Assembly (NCBI GenBank): GCA_910578565.1
Contig: CAJTQF010000002.1
Span: 209,576 to 273,575 of the forward strand
Reading direction: 5' to 3'
Length of the DNA stretch: 64,000 bases
Source: an uncultured Christensenella sp.
Lineage (GTDB): Bacteria > Bacillota > Clostridia > Christensenellales > Borkfalkiaceae
Shown: positions 32,764-41,902 of the stretch, one piece after another
Layout of the letters: each line of letters begins with the position of its first letter
Numbering within the stretch: the stretch's first letter is position 1
Position numbers and translations under genes: made by a program
The notes under the pieces: generated by a model
The model's database searches: none
Told to the model about the DNA's origin: nothing
The model's input: the letters and a program-made list of their open reading frames with translations, nothing else

Positions 32764-34476
32764 TTATTCTGCTTCCAAAGCGGTGAACGCAAATTTTTCC
32801 ACGTCGAAAAGTCCCGTGTCCAGTATTTTGAGTCTGGGGATAACCGCAAGCGACAAAAACGCCAGCGACATAAAGGCTTCGTACTCCCGTTTTACGCCCA
32901 TACCGTGCGCCTGCTCTATAATGGCGCGGCTGTAACTTTGCAGATTTTCCGCGTCGCAGGAAGACATAAGTCCGGCGACGTCAAGGGTAAGGTAATGGGT
33001 TTCGCCGCCGGTTTCCACAAGCACCATACCGCCGCCTATTTCTTTTAGTTTGTTTGCGGCTTTCGCCATTGCGGCGTTGTCGTCGCCCAAAAGAATAACG
33101 TTGTGCGAATCGTGAGCTATTGTAATTCCCATTGCGCCGCCCTTTAAGCCGTAGCCCTTGAATATTGCCTTGCCGATATTGCCCGTCATCTTATGGCGTT
33201 CCACCACGGCAAGTTTCAGAAGGTCGGTCCCTTTTACGTTTATATCGCCGTCTTCGTTTTTGACTTCGACTATTTCGCAGCCCGTAACGACCCCGCCGGG
33301 TTCTATGGTCATAGCCTTGACTTTATTGCCTTTTATGCTTATTTTAAAATCGTCCGCGCAAAGCTCTTTCAGATGAACGGTATTTAAAACCGTTTTGGGA
33401 AGATAGCGCTTTGAAGTGTCGAACAGGGCTTTGCCGTCCTTTGCGACAAGTTTTCCGTCCTTCAGAACGTAGAGCGCGTTAAAGTTTTTCAACCCGTCGA
33501 CAACCACAAGGTCTGCGAACCAGAATGGTGCAATCGCCCCGCGCCACTTCAGATTGTAACATTCCGCGCAGTTGAGCGTTGCGCACGTCACCGCCGTAAC
33601 GGGGTCCAGTCCGTCCTTTACCAACCTTCTCAACGCGTCGTCGATATGTCCCTTTTCCTTTAAATCCGCGGCGTGCCTGTCGTCGGTACAAAGGATAAAA
33701 CGCCTTGAATTATGAGCGTTTATGAATTTGGCGTTGCCCAGATTCTGCGTGGAAGAACCGTGACGGATATGAATGTACATACCCTTTGAAACTTTTTCTT
33801 CAATCTCTTCCTTTGTCACACATTCGTGGTCTGTGGTAATACCGCCGCAGAGATAGGCGTTAAGCTCCTTGCCGTACACCGCGGGGGCGTGTCCGTCTAT
33901 AATTTTGCCTTCGGCATGGGCTGCTTCCAGTTTTTTAATTACGTCCCTGTCGCAATTAATAACGCCGGGGTAATTCATAAATTCGCCCAGACCGAATATG
34001 TAATCTTTTTTAATATGTTTTGAAATTTCACCGCCGTCAAGACGCGCGCCGCTCGTTTCAAACGGCGTTGCGGGAACGCAGGACGGAAGCTGGAGTTTTA
34101 CGTCCAGCGGAATATTTTCGCTCGCCCTTGAAATATACTCGCAGCCGTCCATACCGCATACGTTGGTTATTTCGTGCGGGTCGGCGATTATCGTCGTTGT
34201 ACCGCGCGGAACTATCAGGGACGCGAATTCTTCGGGGGAAAGTTGCGAACTTTCTATATGAACGTGTCCGTCTATGTAGCCGGGAAGAACGGTCAGCCCC
34301 GTACAGTCTATTTCGGTTTCGCCGTCGTAGTTGCCCGTTCCGACAATTTTTTCGCCTACGATTGCAATATCGCCCTTAGAAATTTTGCCGCTGAATACGT
34401 CTATATAGGAAGCGTTTTTTAAAACGACGTCCGCCTTGACCTCACCCTTTGCGGCTTTGATAAGTTTTTCCAACAT
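32764..34476 (-). CDS. ade: Adenine deaminase
   Basis: A 570-residue amidohydrolase that turns adenine into hypoxanthine and ammonia. The metal motif PGYIDGHVHIESS is near residue 68, with the family's TTTIIADPHEI and GHAPAVYGKELNAYL further on. The C-terminal domain has the Ade pattern KIGGGMVLV. RBS GAGGTGA. It has its own promoter and follows a terminator after the purine permease gene, fitting an adenine salvage pair. Confidence 0.93.
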   Translation of the reverse strand: MLEKLIKAAKGEVKADVVLKNASYIDVFSGKISKGDIAIVGEKIVGTGNYDGETEIDCTGLTVLPGYIDGHVHIESSQLSPEEFASLIVPRGTTTIIADPHEITNVCGMDGCEYISRASENIPLDVKLQLPSCVPATPFETSGARLDGGEISKHIKKDYIFGLGEFMNYPGVINCDRDVIKKLEAAHAEGKIIDGHAPAVYGKELNAYLCGGITTDHECVTKEEIEEKVSKGMYIHIRHGSSTQNLGNAKFINAHNSRRFILCTDDRHAADLKEKGHIDDALRRLVKDGLDPVTAVTCATLNCAECYNLKWRGAIAPFWFADLVVVDGLKNFNALYVLKDGKLVAKDGKALFDTSKRYLPKTVLNTVHLKELCADDFKISIKGNKVKAMTIEPGGVVTGCEIVEVKNEDGDINVKGTDLLKLAVVERHKMTGNIGKAIFKGYGLKGGAMGITIAHDSHNVILLGDDNAAMAKAANKLKEIGGGMVLVETGGETHYLTLDVAGLMSSCDAENLQSYSRAIIEQAHGMGVKREYEAFMSLAFLSLAVIPRLKILDTGLFDVEKFAFTALEAE

Positions 34477-34495
34477 AAGTAATCACCTCTCTGAT

Positions 34496-34524
34496 ATTTT
34501 AGCATAACCGTTTTTAAATGTAAA
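34496..34524 (-). promoter_or_regulatory. Promoter of ade
   Basis: TTTACA (34519-34524), 17 bases, extended -10 TGC plus TAAAAT (34496-34501) on the minus strand. Confidence 0.7.
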
Positions 34525-34560
34525 GCCGACGAACGGCTTTGCAACGGCGGCGTTTCACAT

Positions 34561-34603
34561 AAAAACAGCCGCCGCGGCAAAACCGCGGCGGCAATGATTT
34601 TTT
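34561..34603 (-). terminator. Terminator of the purine permease gene
   Basis: GCCGCCGCGG and its complement around a TTTT loop, then TGTTTTTAT on the minus strand. Confidence 0.82.
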
Positions 34604-34607
34604 AATT

Positions 34608-36179
34608 TTAAGTAAGTATAAACGTTGCAAGGAACAGAACGCCGATAATCCAGGTTGCGATGCTGATTTCCTTAACTTTGCCCGTGCAGAGCTTGACAAT
34701 CATATACGTAATTATGCCGATACCGATACCCTTTGAAATAGAGTAACCGAGAACCATTACAATGAACGTAAAGAATGCAACGATAGCTTCGCCCGCGTCT
34801 TCCCACTTAACCTTGGTGACCGAAGTCATCATAAGAACGCCTACCCAGATAAGAGCGGTAGCAGTTGCGCATCTGGGAATGAGCTGCGCTATGGGGGACA
34901 GGAACATTGCCACTACAAAGCAAAGACCGGTCACAAGAGCGGTAAAACCCGTTCTGCCGCCCGCAGCAACGCCCGAGGAAGATTCAACGAACGTGGTTAC
35001 GGTAGAAGTACCCGCGATTGCGCCCGTACAGGTTGCAATTGCGTCGGCAAGCATCATCTGGTTCATACGTATGGGCGCGCCCTTTTCGTCGAGAAGGTTG
35101 CCCTTTGCGCACGCGCCGTATAACGTTCCGATAGTATCGAACATATCAATCATACACAGCGAGAGAGCGGTGGTTATAAGAACTACTACGAGAGTACCTA
35201 CGTTATTGCCTTCGATAGCAAGATATCCGCTGAAATCGAAACCTTCGTAGAATACTTTGCCCGCAGAATCAAGCCCCCACGCCTTGAACGAATCAAGGGG
35301 ATTTTTAATGCTGATTGCCGCAAAAATATCTTTGCACGCCTGACTGTTTGCACCCACGCCGATACCTGCAAGAACATAGTAGAGCGCGGCGGAACCCAAC
35401 AAGCCCCAAAGAATTGCGCCTTTCACGTTTTTCTTGGTCATAATTGCAATTGCGATTACACCGACAATCGCGACTATTGCGGGAAGCATTCCGCCCACCG
35501 TACCGTCGACAAAAGTCGCGAAAGGATTACCCGCAAGCACGTTGAACGAAATAAACGTTACAAGAGTTGAATCGTCTGCAACGATTACGCCCGCCTGCTG
35601 GAAACCGATAAACGCAATGAAAAGACCGATACCGACAGGAATTGCGTGTCTTACGCCCGCGGGGATAGCGTCGAAAATCTTTTTACGGAGTCCCGTTGCT
35701 GTAAGGATAAGGAAAATTACGCCGTCCAAAAGGGTGAACACCATACAGTTTGCATAGCTTAAACCCGATTTCAAAACCAAAGTAAAGACAATAAACGCGT
35801 TTACGCCCATACCCGAAGCCTGCGCCAAAGGCATTTTTGCAAAAAACGCCATAAGCATTGTGCCGACTATCGCGCCTATTGCCGTTGCTATGTACGCCGC
35901 GCCGTAGGGGTTATCTCCGCCGATTACAATCGAGAAGAAATCTGCGTTTACCATTAAGATGTAAACCATTGCCATAAACGTGGTAAGACCGGCAACGACT
36001 TCTACCCTGTACTTGGAACCGAGCTTTGAAATTCCGAAGAACTTGTCCACCTTGCCCCAGAAACCCTTGTAAGGGCTTACGTGTTCCGTTGCCGTGCCGT
36101 CGGGTGCGGGCGCACCTTCGGGGAGTGTGTTACTCTTTACTTCGGATTCGGAAACGTTGTCTTGTGTTTCTTCACTCAT
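34608..36179 (-). CDS. NCS2 family purine permease (AzgA/PbuG-like)
   Basis: A 523-residue transporter with about 12-14 helices of the xanthine/guanine/adenine (NCS2) family, probably importing adenine, hypoxanthine or guanine by proton symport. Family marks are the ASGMGVNAF segment in an early helix and TVTTFVESSSGVAAGGRTGFT. A hydrophilic N-terminal extension of about 45 residues precedes the core. Next to ade, so adenine is the likely substrate. RBS GGGAGG. No purine riboswitch signature is seen in the leader. Confidence 0.9.
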   Translation of the reverse strand: MSEETQDNVSESEVKSNTLPEGAPAPDGTATEHVSPYKGFWGKVDKFFGISKLGSKYRVEVVAGLTTFMAMVYILMVNADFFSIVIGGDNPYGAAYIATAIGAIVGTMLMAFFAKMPLAQASGMGVNAFIVFTLVLKSGLSYANCMVFTLLDGVIFLILTATGLRKKIFDAIPAGVRHAIPVGIGLFIAFIGFQQAGVIVADDSTLVTFISFNVLAGNPFATFVDGTVGGMLPAIVAIVGVIAIAIMTKKNVKGAILWGLLGSAALYYVLAGIGVGANSQACKDIFAAISIKNPLDSFKAWGLDSAGKVFYEGFDFSGYLAIEGNNVGTLVVVLITTALSLCMIDMFDTIGTLYGACAKGNLLDEKGAPIRMNQMMLADAIATCTGAIAGTSTVTTFVESSSGVAAGGRTGFTALVTGLCFVVAMFLSPIAQLIPRCATATALIWVGVLMMTSVTKVKWEDAGEAIVAFFTFIVMVLGYSISKGIGIGIITYMIVKLCTGKVKEISIATWIIGVLFLATFILT

Positions 36180-36271
36180 TAAAGTGACCTCCCGTAAAAA
36201 AATATTTTAAGCGAATTTATCCTGCGCAACGCGCAGGATAGCCCCATGGGGCTATTTCACTTGTTTATCAC

Positions 36272-36301
36272 ATTTTAACACATAAACAAAAAATCCGTCA
36301 A
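36272..36301 (-). promoter_or_regulatory. Promoter of the purine permease gene
   Basis: TTGACG (36296-36301), 18 bases, TAAAAT (36272-36277) on the minus strand; the -35 lies inside the terminator of the preceding ATPase gene. Two hairpins (ATAGCCC/GGGCTAT and TCCTGCGC/GCGCAGGA) follow in the leader; function unknown. Confidence 0.65.
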
Positions 36302-36322
36302 ACATTTGCGCTAAGTTTGACG
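36286..36322 (-). terminator. Terminator of the cadA-like gene
   Basis: CGTCAAAC and GTTTGACG, then GATTTTTT on the minus strand. Confidence 0.78.
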
Positions 36323-36349
36323 AACTTTGTTGTTTTGTTATTTTAAATG

Positions 36350-38653
36350 TTATTTCAAAAGCGCTGTGCGCATTGCGTTAAGCACTGCGATAAGCATTAC
36401 GCCCACGTCGGCGATAACCGAAACAATCAGCGGAAACCCGGGTATGGCAATATCCAAAGCCATAATGGCAAGTTTAATCAAAAGCGAACCTATAATGTTT
36501 TGCATTACTATAGAGCGCGTGCCCTTCGCTATTCTTCTGCCCTTGGGTATTAAAGGCAAGCTATCGGAAACCAGCACTATGTCGCTCGCTTCTATAGCCG
36601 CGTCCGACCCGACTTTACCCATTGAAACCGCGCAGTCCGCGGCAGCCATTACGGGGGCGTCGTTAATCCCGTCGCCCACGTACAGAAGTTTTCCGCGCGT
36701 ACGGAGCTGTTCCGCCGCTTTGCATTTTTCGTCCGGCAACAGCGCGGCGCACACGCCGTCAAACCCGACTTCCGCCGCGATTTTTTCCGCGCGCGCCAAA
36801 CCGTCGCCCGTAAGCATATGGGTATGTTCAACACCCTGCGCTTTGAGTTCGCGCAGAGCCTGCGCCGCGCCGCTCTTCACCCTATCGTCAATAAACACGC
36901 AGCCGCAGAATTTCCCGCCGTGCGCAACGTATACAACCGTTGAAACCGAGTCCGCGGGTTCAAACTCCACGCCGTACTCTTCCAGAAGTTTTGCGCTACC
37001 GCAAAGAAGCTGTTTACCTTCCAGCATACACACTACGCCCTTGCCCGCAATTTCCTTTGCGCCGGAAACAGGCAACACGTCGATACCGCCGAACGCAGCC
37101 GCTATCGGGTGCGACGAAGATTTTTCAGCCGAAGCCGCCAGAGTGAGAGTTCTTTCGTCGGTGTAATCCGTTACGGTAAACACGCCTTCGGTGACGGTAC
37201 CGGTCTTGTCGAATGCGGCGATTTTTGCAAGCGCAAGCTCGTCAAGGCAGGTTGAACCCTTTATCAGAATGCCGAATTTTGCGCACCTGCCTATTCCGCC
37301 GAAGTAAGAAAGGGGAACCGAAATTATCATTGCGCAGGGACAGGAAATTACAAGAAAGCCGAGAGCCTTGTATATCCATTCCGCATAAGTTGCCCATACG
37401 AAGTCCGCCCGTACGGCGCAGATTACCGTAGGCACCAGCGCCGCGACGATTATCGCAGCAAGACAGATTGCCGGCGTATAGTATTTTGCAAACTTTGTTA
37501 TGAAAAGCTCGGGCTTGGATTTTTTTGCGGTGGAATTTTCAACCATATCCAGAATTTTGGCGACGGCTGAATTTTTGTATTCGCGCACTACTTCCGCCTT
37601 TATCACGCCCGAAATATTGATGCTTCCCGACAGTAGCGTATCGCCCGCCGCGACGTCGCGCGGAAGCGGTTCGCCGTTCAGGCTCTTCATATCCAGCGAG
37701 CTTGAACCTTCGTAAACCACGCAGTCCACGGGAACTTTTTCTCCCGCCTTAATCAGAATTCTGTCGCCCGCTTTAAGCTGCTCTGGCGGAACGCTTGTAA
37801 TTTCTTCTCCGGAAATAAGATTTGCCGTTTCGCTCTTCAGATTCATAAGCGCGGCAATCGACCCGCGCGACGAGCCCACCGCAGCCGCCTGTAACAGCTC
37901 GCCTATCTGGTATAAAAGCATTACGGCGACGCCTTCTGCAAAGCCTTCGCCTTCGAAAATACCCAGCAAAATCGCGCCGATCGAAGCAATTGTCATAAGA
38001 AAATTTTCGTCGAAAATTTTGCCTTTTATTATATTTCTTGCGGTCAGCCAAAGCACCTTGTAGCCCACCGAAATATACGCTATGCCGAAAAAGACGTATG
38101 TCGTGATTTTAATGGCGAAACTGCTTTCGCACAGCCCCGTCAAATCCAGAACAAACGCAGGCACGAAAAACAGCACGGAAATTACGATACAGATTATGTC
38201 GGCAAGTTTTTCGCGCACGAAACTCTTTTTTACATACCCGTCGACTATTTTCACGTCTTCGAAATGGGTTATCGCGTACACCGCTTTTTTTCTGCCTTCG
38301 GGCGTTGCGCTAAGTACGACAGCCATATTCATAAAATCTACGACCGCGCTTACGCCGTCTATTTTGTTAAGCTCTTCTTCGAGTTCACGCGCGCAATTTG
38401 CGCAGCACAGACCCTTGATTTTTATTTTTTCGCCGCCATAGGGGCTTGCGTCTTCGACAACCTTAACTTCTTCAAAGCGGTTGCAGCAGTCCTTTACCTT
38501 TTCAAGCGTTTCGCCGTCGCAGTCCACGCGCACTTTTTGCGCCATAAAATCAACCGAAACGTTTTCCGCGCCCTTGATTTTCGAAATTTCTTCTTCAAGC
38601 TCCCTTGCGCAGTTTGCGCAGTCAAGCCCGCAAATTTTAATTACGTTATTCAT
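36350..38653 (-). CDS. P1B-type heavy-metal ATPase (CadA/ZntA-like)
   Basis: A 767-residue metal efflux ATPase. Two N-terminal HMA domains each carry GxxCANCARELEE (Cys pairs near residues 10-13 and 80-83). The core has the CPC metal motif (SCPCAMI), the phosphorylation DKTGTVTEG, and the GDGINDAP hinge. The last helix has ADVGVMLIAVLNA, the Asp-containing pattern of the Zn/Cd/Pb class. Start at the ATG at 38653, overlapping the ArsR gene by 8 bp; the frame is open further upstream. Regulated by the adjacent ArsR protein. Confidence 0.92.
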   Translation of the reverse strand: MNNVIKICGLDCANCARELEEEISKIKGAENVSVDFMAQKVRVDCDGETLEKVKDCCNRFEEVKVVEDASPYGGEKIKIKGLCCANCARELEEELNKIDGVSAVVDFMNMAVVLSATPEGRKKAVYAITHFEDVKIVDGYVKKSFVREKLADIICIVISVLFFVPAFVLDLTGLCESSFAIKITTYVFFGIAYISVGYKVLWLTARNIIKGKIFDENFLMTIASIGAILLGIFEGEGFAEGVAVMLLYQIGELLQAAAVGSSRGSIAALMNLKSETANLISGEEITSVPPEQLKAGDRILIKAGEKVPVDCVVYEGSSSLDMKSLNGEPLPRDVAAGDTLLSGSINISGVIKAEVVREYKNSAVAKILDMVENSTAKKSKPELFITKFAKYYTPAICLAAIIVAALVPTVICAVRADFVWATYAEWIYKALGFLVISCPCAMIISVPLSYFGGIGRCAKFGILIKGSTCLDELALAKIAAFDKTGTVTEGVFTVTDYTDERTLTLAASAEKSSSHPIAAAFGGIDVLPVSGAKEIAGKGVVCMLEGKQLLCGSAKLLEEYGVEFEPADSVSTVVYVAHGGKFCGCVFIDDRVKSGAAQALRELKAQGVEHTHMLTGDGLARAEKIAAEVGFDGVCAALLPDEKCKAAEQLRTRGKLLYVGDGINDAPVMAAADCAVSMGKVGSDAAIEASDIVLVSDSLPLIPKGRRIAKGTRSIVMQNIIGSLLIKLAIMALDIAIPGFPLIVSVIADVGVMLIAVLNAMRTALLK

Positions 38654-38996
38654 TGCAGTCCAGATGCTCCTTTGCAACGCTTATCATAGTGAGAACGTGC
38701 CAGTCGGAAACGGAATATAAAACGTTTTTACCGTCCCTGCGCCCCTTTACTATTTTGTTGTCTTTAAGAATTTTAAGCTGATGCGAAACCGCGCTCTGGT
38801 TGCCGCCCACCGCTTCAGTGATGTGCTCTACGCACAACTCGCCGCCGGACAAAGCAAGCAGAATTTTAAGACGGGACGGCTCCGATATAACTTTAAATCT
38901 TGCGCCCATTTCCGTTATCTTATCTTCGGAAGGCATACTTGCCTTTGCCGCTTTCACCCTTTCGCCGTGTTCGCGTTCGTTATCGCAGGTAACCAT
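38646..38996 (-). CDS. ArsR/SmtB family metal sensor
   Basis: A 116-residue winged-helix repressor. The HTH is HITEAVGGNQSAVSHQLKILK. The C-terminal helix has the SmtB-type alpha-5 site DxH, ten residues, then H (SDWHVLTMISVAKEH), but the last ligand Glu is replaced by Cys. A Cys in ELCVEHI could add a CadC-type site. Start at the ATG at 38996 because AGGAG is correctly spaced there; the earlier TTG is too close. Controls itself and the ATPase. Confidence 0.88.
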   Translation of the reverse strand: MVTCDNEREHGERVKAAKASMPSEDKITEMGARFKVISEPSRLKILLALSGGELCVEHITEAVGGNQSAVSHQLKILKDNKIVKGRRDGKNVLYSVSDWHVLTMISVAKEHLDCNE

Positions 38997-39019
38997 ATAC
39001 AACTCCTTTTTTATTTATA

Positions 39020-39037
39020 TATGAATATATATTCATA
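39020..39037. promoter_or_regulatory. ArsR-type operator
   Basis: TATGAATATATATTCATA is a perfect 18-bp palindrome just downstream of the -10 box and before the arsR-type start. It resembles SmtB/CzrA operators (TGAA...TTCA). Metal binding would release the repressor. Confidence 0.8.
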
Positions 39038-39047
39038 AGTTGATAAC

Positions 39048-39076
39048 ATAATACCACCCGCAATCTGTTTTGTCAA
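39048..39076 (-). promoter_or_regulatory. Promoter of the arsR-cadA-like operon
   Basis: TTGACA (39071-39076), 17 bases, TATTAT (39048-39053) on the minus strand; the operator covers the start site. Confidence 0.82.
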
Positions 39077-39089
39077 CGGTTTTTTATAA

Positions 39090-39123
39090 AAAAATTCCGC
39101 TCTTTAAAATTTTTTCAGAGCGG
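39090..39123 (-). terminator. Terminator of the restriction-modification operon
   Basis: CCGCTCT pairs with AGAGCGG, followed by AATTTTTTT on the minus strand. Confidence 0.78.
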
Positions 39124-39135
39124 TTAAAATTTATT

Positions 39136-39873
39136 TTATACTTGTTTTTTGAACACAAACAAATACTCGTGCGCTAACAGCAGGAAATTATGCTTAATAC
39201 TGTTAGTTTTCCAAAAGCCTGTTGCTTTGCAATTGTGTTGTTCTTTTATAATTATTTCCTTTGTTTTAAAACCCGCAAGCTCAAATATTCGCATAGTTTC
39301 AAACGCAAGCGGTTGAACCATTCCATTTTTGCGTGTATCGCCCATTAGGATAGCGCAATACTTACCTTTCTTTAAAACCCTGAAACTTTCTTCTGCGACT
39401 TTACCAATTTCCATTAGAAACGGTTTTATTGAAAGTAATGACAAATCGCCGTCAATATCTTCGCTGTAATGAATTATATCGGCATAGGGTGGGTGCGTAC
39501 ATATTAAATCAATACGTTCATTTTCAAGATTTAATTTTCTTGCATCGCCCTGCAAAATATTTACTTGTGAATTTGTATCGCATTCAAAATCACATTTACT
39601 TTTAGATATTTCAACGGCTTTGGAGTTTATATCAATTCCAACAAAATTACGCCCTGTCAGCTTCGCTTCGACAGCGGTAGTACCACCGCCGATAAACTGA
39701 TCTAAAACAGTATCACCGACTTCCGAATAGCGCAAGATTATATTTCTCGGAATGTATGGCGACCAATTTCCACGATACTTCGCATCGTGTGTTGCCCATT
39801 TGCCCCTATCGGGAAAACTCCAAACGGTATTTGTTTCAAGCTCGAAATTTTCGGGTTGTAAAGGAATTTTCAT
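39136..39873 (-). CDS. DNA methyltransferase (N4/N6 amino type), third gene of the DpnII-like locus
   Basis: A 245-residue DNA methyltransferase. The AdoMet motif I FIGGGTT lies near residues 61-67 and the catalytic motif IV HPPY near 128, so motif I comes first, unlike DpnA. The N-terminus (WSPYIPRNIILRYSEVGDTVLDQF) resembles the C-terminal AdoMet part of beta-class enzymes, suggesting a permuted layout. It starts 1 bp after the restriction gene. It may protect the same GATC site on other substrates, or have a separate specificity. AT-rich, like the two genes upstream. Confidence 0.82.
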   Translation of the reverse strand: MKIPLQPENFELETNTVWSFPDRGKWATHDAKYRGNWSPYIPRNIILRYSEVGDTVLDQFIGGGTTAVEAKLTGRNFVGIDINSKAVEISKSKCDFECDTNSQVNILQGDARKLNLENERIDLICTHPPYADIIHYSEDIDGDLSLLSIKPFLMEIGKVAEESFRVLKKGKYCAILMGDTRKNGMVQPLAFETMRIFELAGFKTKEIIIKEQHNCKATGFWKTNSIKHNFLLLAHEYLFVFKKQV

Positions 39874-39874
39874 A

Positions 39875-40735
39875 TTATTTAAACAACTCGTTTACAACGC
39901 CGTTCTCTAAATCGGCAATGCAGTAGAGATTATCCAACACGTCGAACGTTTCTTCAAGATTATGTTTTGCCGATTTCCAGCCAATGCCGTCGGTAAACCA
40001 AACGAAAGCAAAGCCTTTAATATCTTTTGCTTCCAAAGTTATATTCTTGTAACTTCTTGCCGTTTCGTTTAGTTTTGAACCGTTGCTTGCGTAGAAATTA
40101 GTTTCAATAGCGTAAACTGTATTTCCTTTTTTAACGACAAAATCAAAACGCTTTTCCGTTTTGCCTGTGTTGGAAATACTTGATAAATCTAAACCCCAAC
40201 GGCTTTGAATATCAGATATATACATTTCTTTGAAGTAGTCAGTGCCTTTAACTAGACCGGCTTTCTGCAAACAATCTTCAACGAGATTTTCCATTAAATG
40301 ACCGCCCCTGTTCTTGCGACCGTTACTGTCAAGCCCGACTTCAACGCCTGTAACGTAATCAACTAAATTATTGATTATGCGGTTTGAAATTAAATCGAAC
40401 AGCCCTGTTTTACGCATAAACATTTTGTATTCTGTGGCAGAGTAGTTCATTTTCTTAAAATCGAAAAGATATTCGCCATCACGGTCAATAGCATAAATTT
40501 CACTGCCCCTGACAGCCAAGAGTATAGGAATGCATTTTAATACTTTCGGATATTCGGCAATCAGTTTTTCAAAATCGTTCTCAATATCTTTTGAGCCGAT
40601 TAAAGAATTAAGAATATTCAATTCTACTTTTATGCTATCAACATTGCCGTAAACCTTTTCAAAGTTTACATAATAGCCATAATCGCAAATACTTGACCTG
40701 AACGTTTTAAACCATTCGTTAAAATTTCTTTTCAT
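39875..40735 (-). CDS. Type II restriction endonuclease, DpnII/MboI family (GATC)
   Basis: A 286-residue enzyme that matches the DpnII family: DYVTGVEVGLDSNGRKNRGG (about 117-136), then the likely nuclease core RFDFVV (Asp near 197) and AIETNFYAS (Glu and Asn near 209-211). DpnII cuts unmethylated GATC. Between two methyltransferase genes, all on the minus strand with 1-9 bp gaps. The intact catalytic residues suggest a functional system. Confidence 0.9.
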   Translation of the reverse strand: MKRNFNEWFKTFRSSICDYGYYVNFEKVYGNVDSIKVELNILNSLIGSKDIENDFEKLIAEYPKVLKCIPILLAVRGSEIYAIDRDGEYLFDFKKMNYSATEYKMFMRKTGLFDLISNRIINNLVDYVTGVEVGLDSNGRKNRGGHLMENLVEDCLQKAGLVKGTDYFKEMYISDIQSRWGLDLSSISNTGKTEKRFDFVVKKGNTVYAIETNFYASNGSKLNETARSYKNITLEAKDIKGFAFVWFTDGIGWKSAKHNLEETFDVLDNLYCIADLENGVVNELFK

Positions 40736-40744
40736 AAATTCACA

Positions 40745-41812
40745 TTAATTGCAAATAAGCAATTCTTTAATTTTTCCGCGACCGTCTGATTTGCTGTTTA
40801 TCATACGGCTTGCTTCGACTTTTTTAATTTTGTATGATTTGTACAGATCTTCAAAGAACGTATCTTCTTCATTGATATTTTGTGGATCTGAATTGCTTAA
40901 CACAATTTTTGCGCCTGTTTCATTTATTTCGTCAATGAATTTTGCCAACCTGACTTGTTCGTTATCGTCAAAAATATCTGCGTTGTAGGAAGTAAAGCCA
41001 GAAGTTTGTGATATGGGTCTGTAAGGCGGATCTAAATAAACAAAACTATTTTCATCAATTATATTTTTAGAAAAAGTATAATCACCGCAAACTATTTCAA
41101 CGTTTTTTAATGCTCTCGAAATGTTGCGCAAGTTTTCTTCATCACAAATGCAAGGGTTTTTATATGCGCCCATAGGGACGTTAAATTGACCTTTCTTGTT
41201 TACTCGATATAAACCGTTAAAACAGGTTTTATTCAAAAAGATAAATAGTGCGGCTTTTTCGACTGAATTGCTTTCATTTAATTCAAGGCTATTAAACCTA
41301 TCACGAGAAGAGTAATACAAATACTTGCGACCGTTTTCATCCATAGGCAAAAACAGAATTTGCGTTTCGGTTAGCTTTGGAATAAGCAAATCAACATTAT
41401 TTTTAATAACTCTATAAGCATTGATAAGTTCGGCGTTTATATCGCTTATATAAATTTGCTCAAAATCAAACTTGGACAAAACATTGAAAAGTAATGCGCC
41501 TCCGCCGACCATAGGTTCAACATATTTTGTTATAACCTTTTCACCTTTGGTTGGTAGCATTTTTTCAAGTTCTCCCACAAGTTGACCTTTACCGCCAACC
41601 CATTTAACAAACGGTTTTAACTGTACGGCATTTTGTTTTTCATACCGAATAGTGCGTTTATCAACAGGTTTTTCTGCGGTACCAGGTATTATCCACATAT
41701 TGCCAACCATCATAGCCCCGTCAATACGATTTTCAGAACATAGGATTGCAACTCGCCTTTGAGAAATATTCCATTTTTCAGCCGCTTCTTTTGCGGAAAT
41801 AAAACTTAACAT
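40745..41812 (-). CDS. Dam-type adenine methyltransferase with fused N-terminal HTH
   Basis: A 355-residue protein. Residues 1-65 form a small DNA-binding domain (ISAKEAAEKWNISQRRVAILCSE) of the MerR/excisionase kind, absent from plain DpnM. Then comes a DpnM/Dam-type N6-adenine methyltransferase: AdoMet motif FVKWVGGKG (about 68-77), catalytic DPPY (about 262). It should protect host GATC sites. The HTH may let it control its own operon, as a palindrome overlaps the promoter. First gene of the locus; GGAG before the ATG. Confidence 0.9.
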   Translation of the reverse strand: MLSFISAKEAAEKWNISQRRVAILCSENRIDGAMMVGNMWIIPGTAEKPVDKRTIRYEKQNAVQLKPFVKWVGGKGQLVGELEKMLPTKGEKVITKYVEPMVGGGALLFNVLSKFDFEQIYISDINAELINAYRVIKNNVDLLIPKLTETQILFLPMDENGRKYLYYSSRDRFNSLELNESNSVEKAALFIFLNKTCFNGLYRVNKKGQFNVPMGAYKNPCICDEENLRNISRALKNVEIVCGDYTFSKNIIDENSFVYLDPPYRPISQTSGFTSYNADIFDDNEQVRLAKFIDEINETGAKIVLSNSDPQNINEEDTFFEDLYKSYKIKKVEASRMINSKSDGRGKIKELLICN

Positions 41813-41830
41813 TTCACTCCTTAAACCAAC

Positions 41831-41865
41831 AAGAATATTATATTCTTAAATTCGAACAAAAGCAA
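41831..41865 (-). promoter_or_regulatory. Promoter and overlapping palindrome of the R-M operon
   Basis: TTGCTT (41860-41865), 17 bases, TATAAT (41837-41842) on the minus strand. The -10 is embedded in a palindrome with arms AAGAATAT/ATATTCTT (41831-41847), a possible operator for the HTH-fused methylase. Confidence 0.7.
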
Positions 41866-41902
41866 GCAAATCTTTATTAAATTGAACACGGATTAAAAGA
41901 GC

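Noticed and set aside
36180..36271. Purine riboswitch in the permease leader
   Set aside because: Two hairpins are present but the conserved purine core is not.
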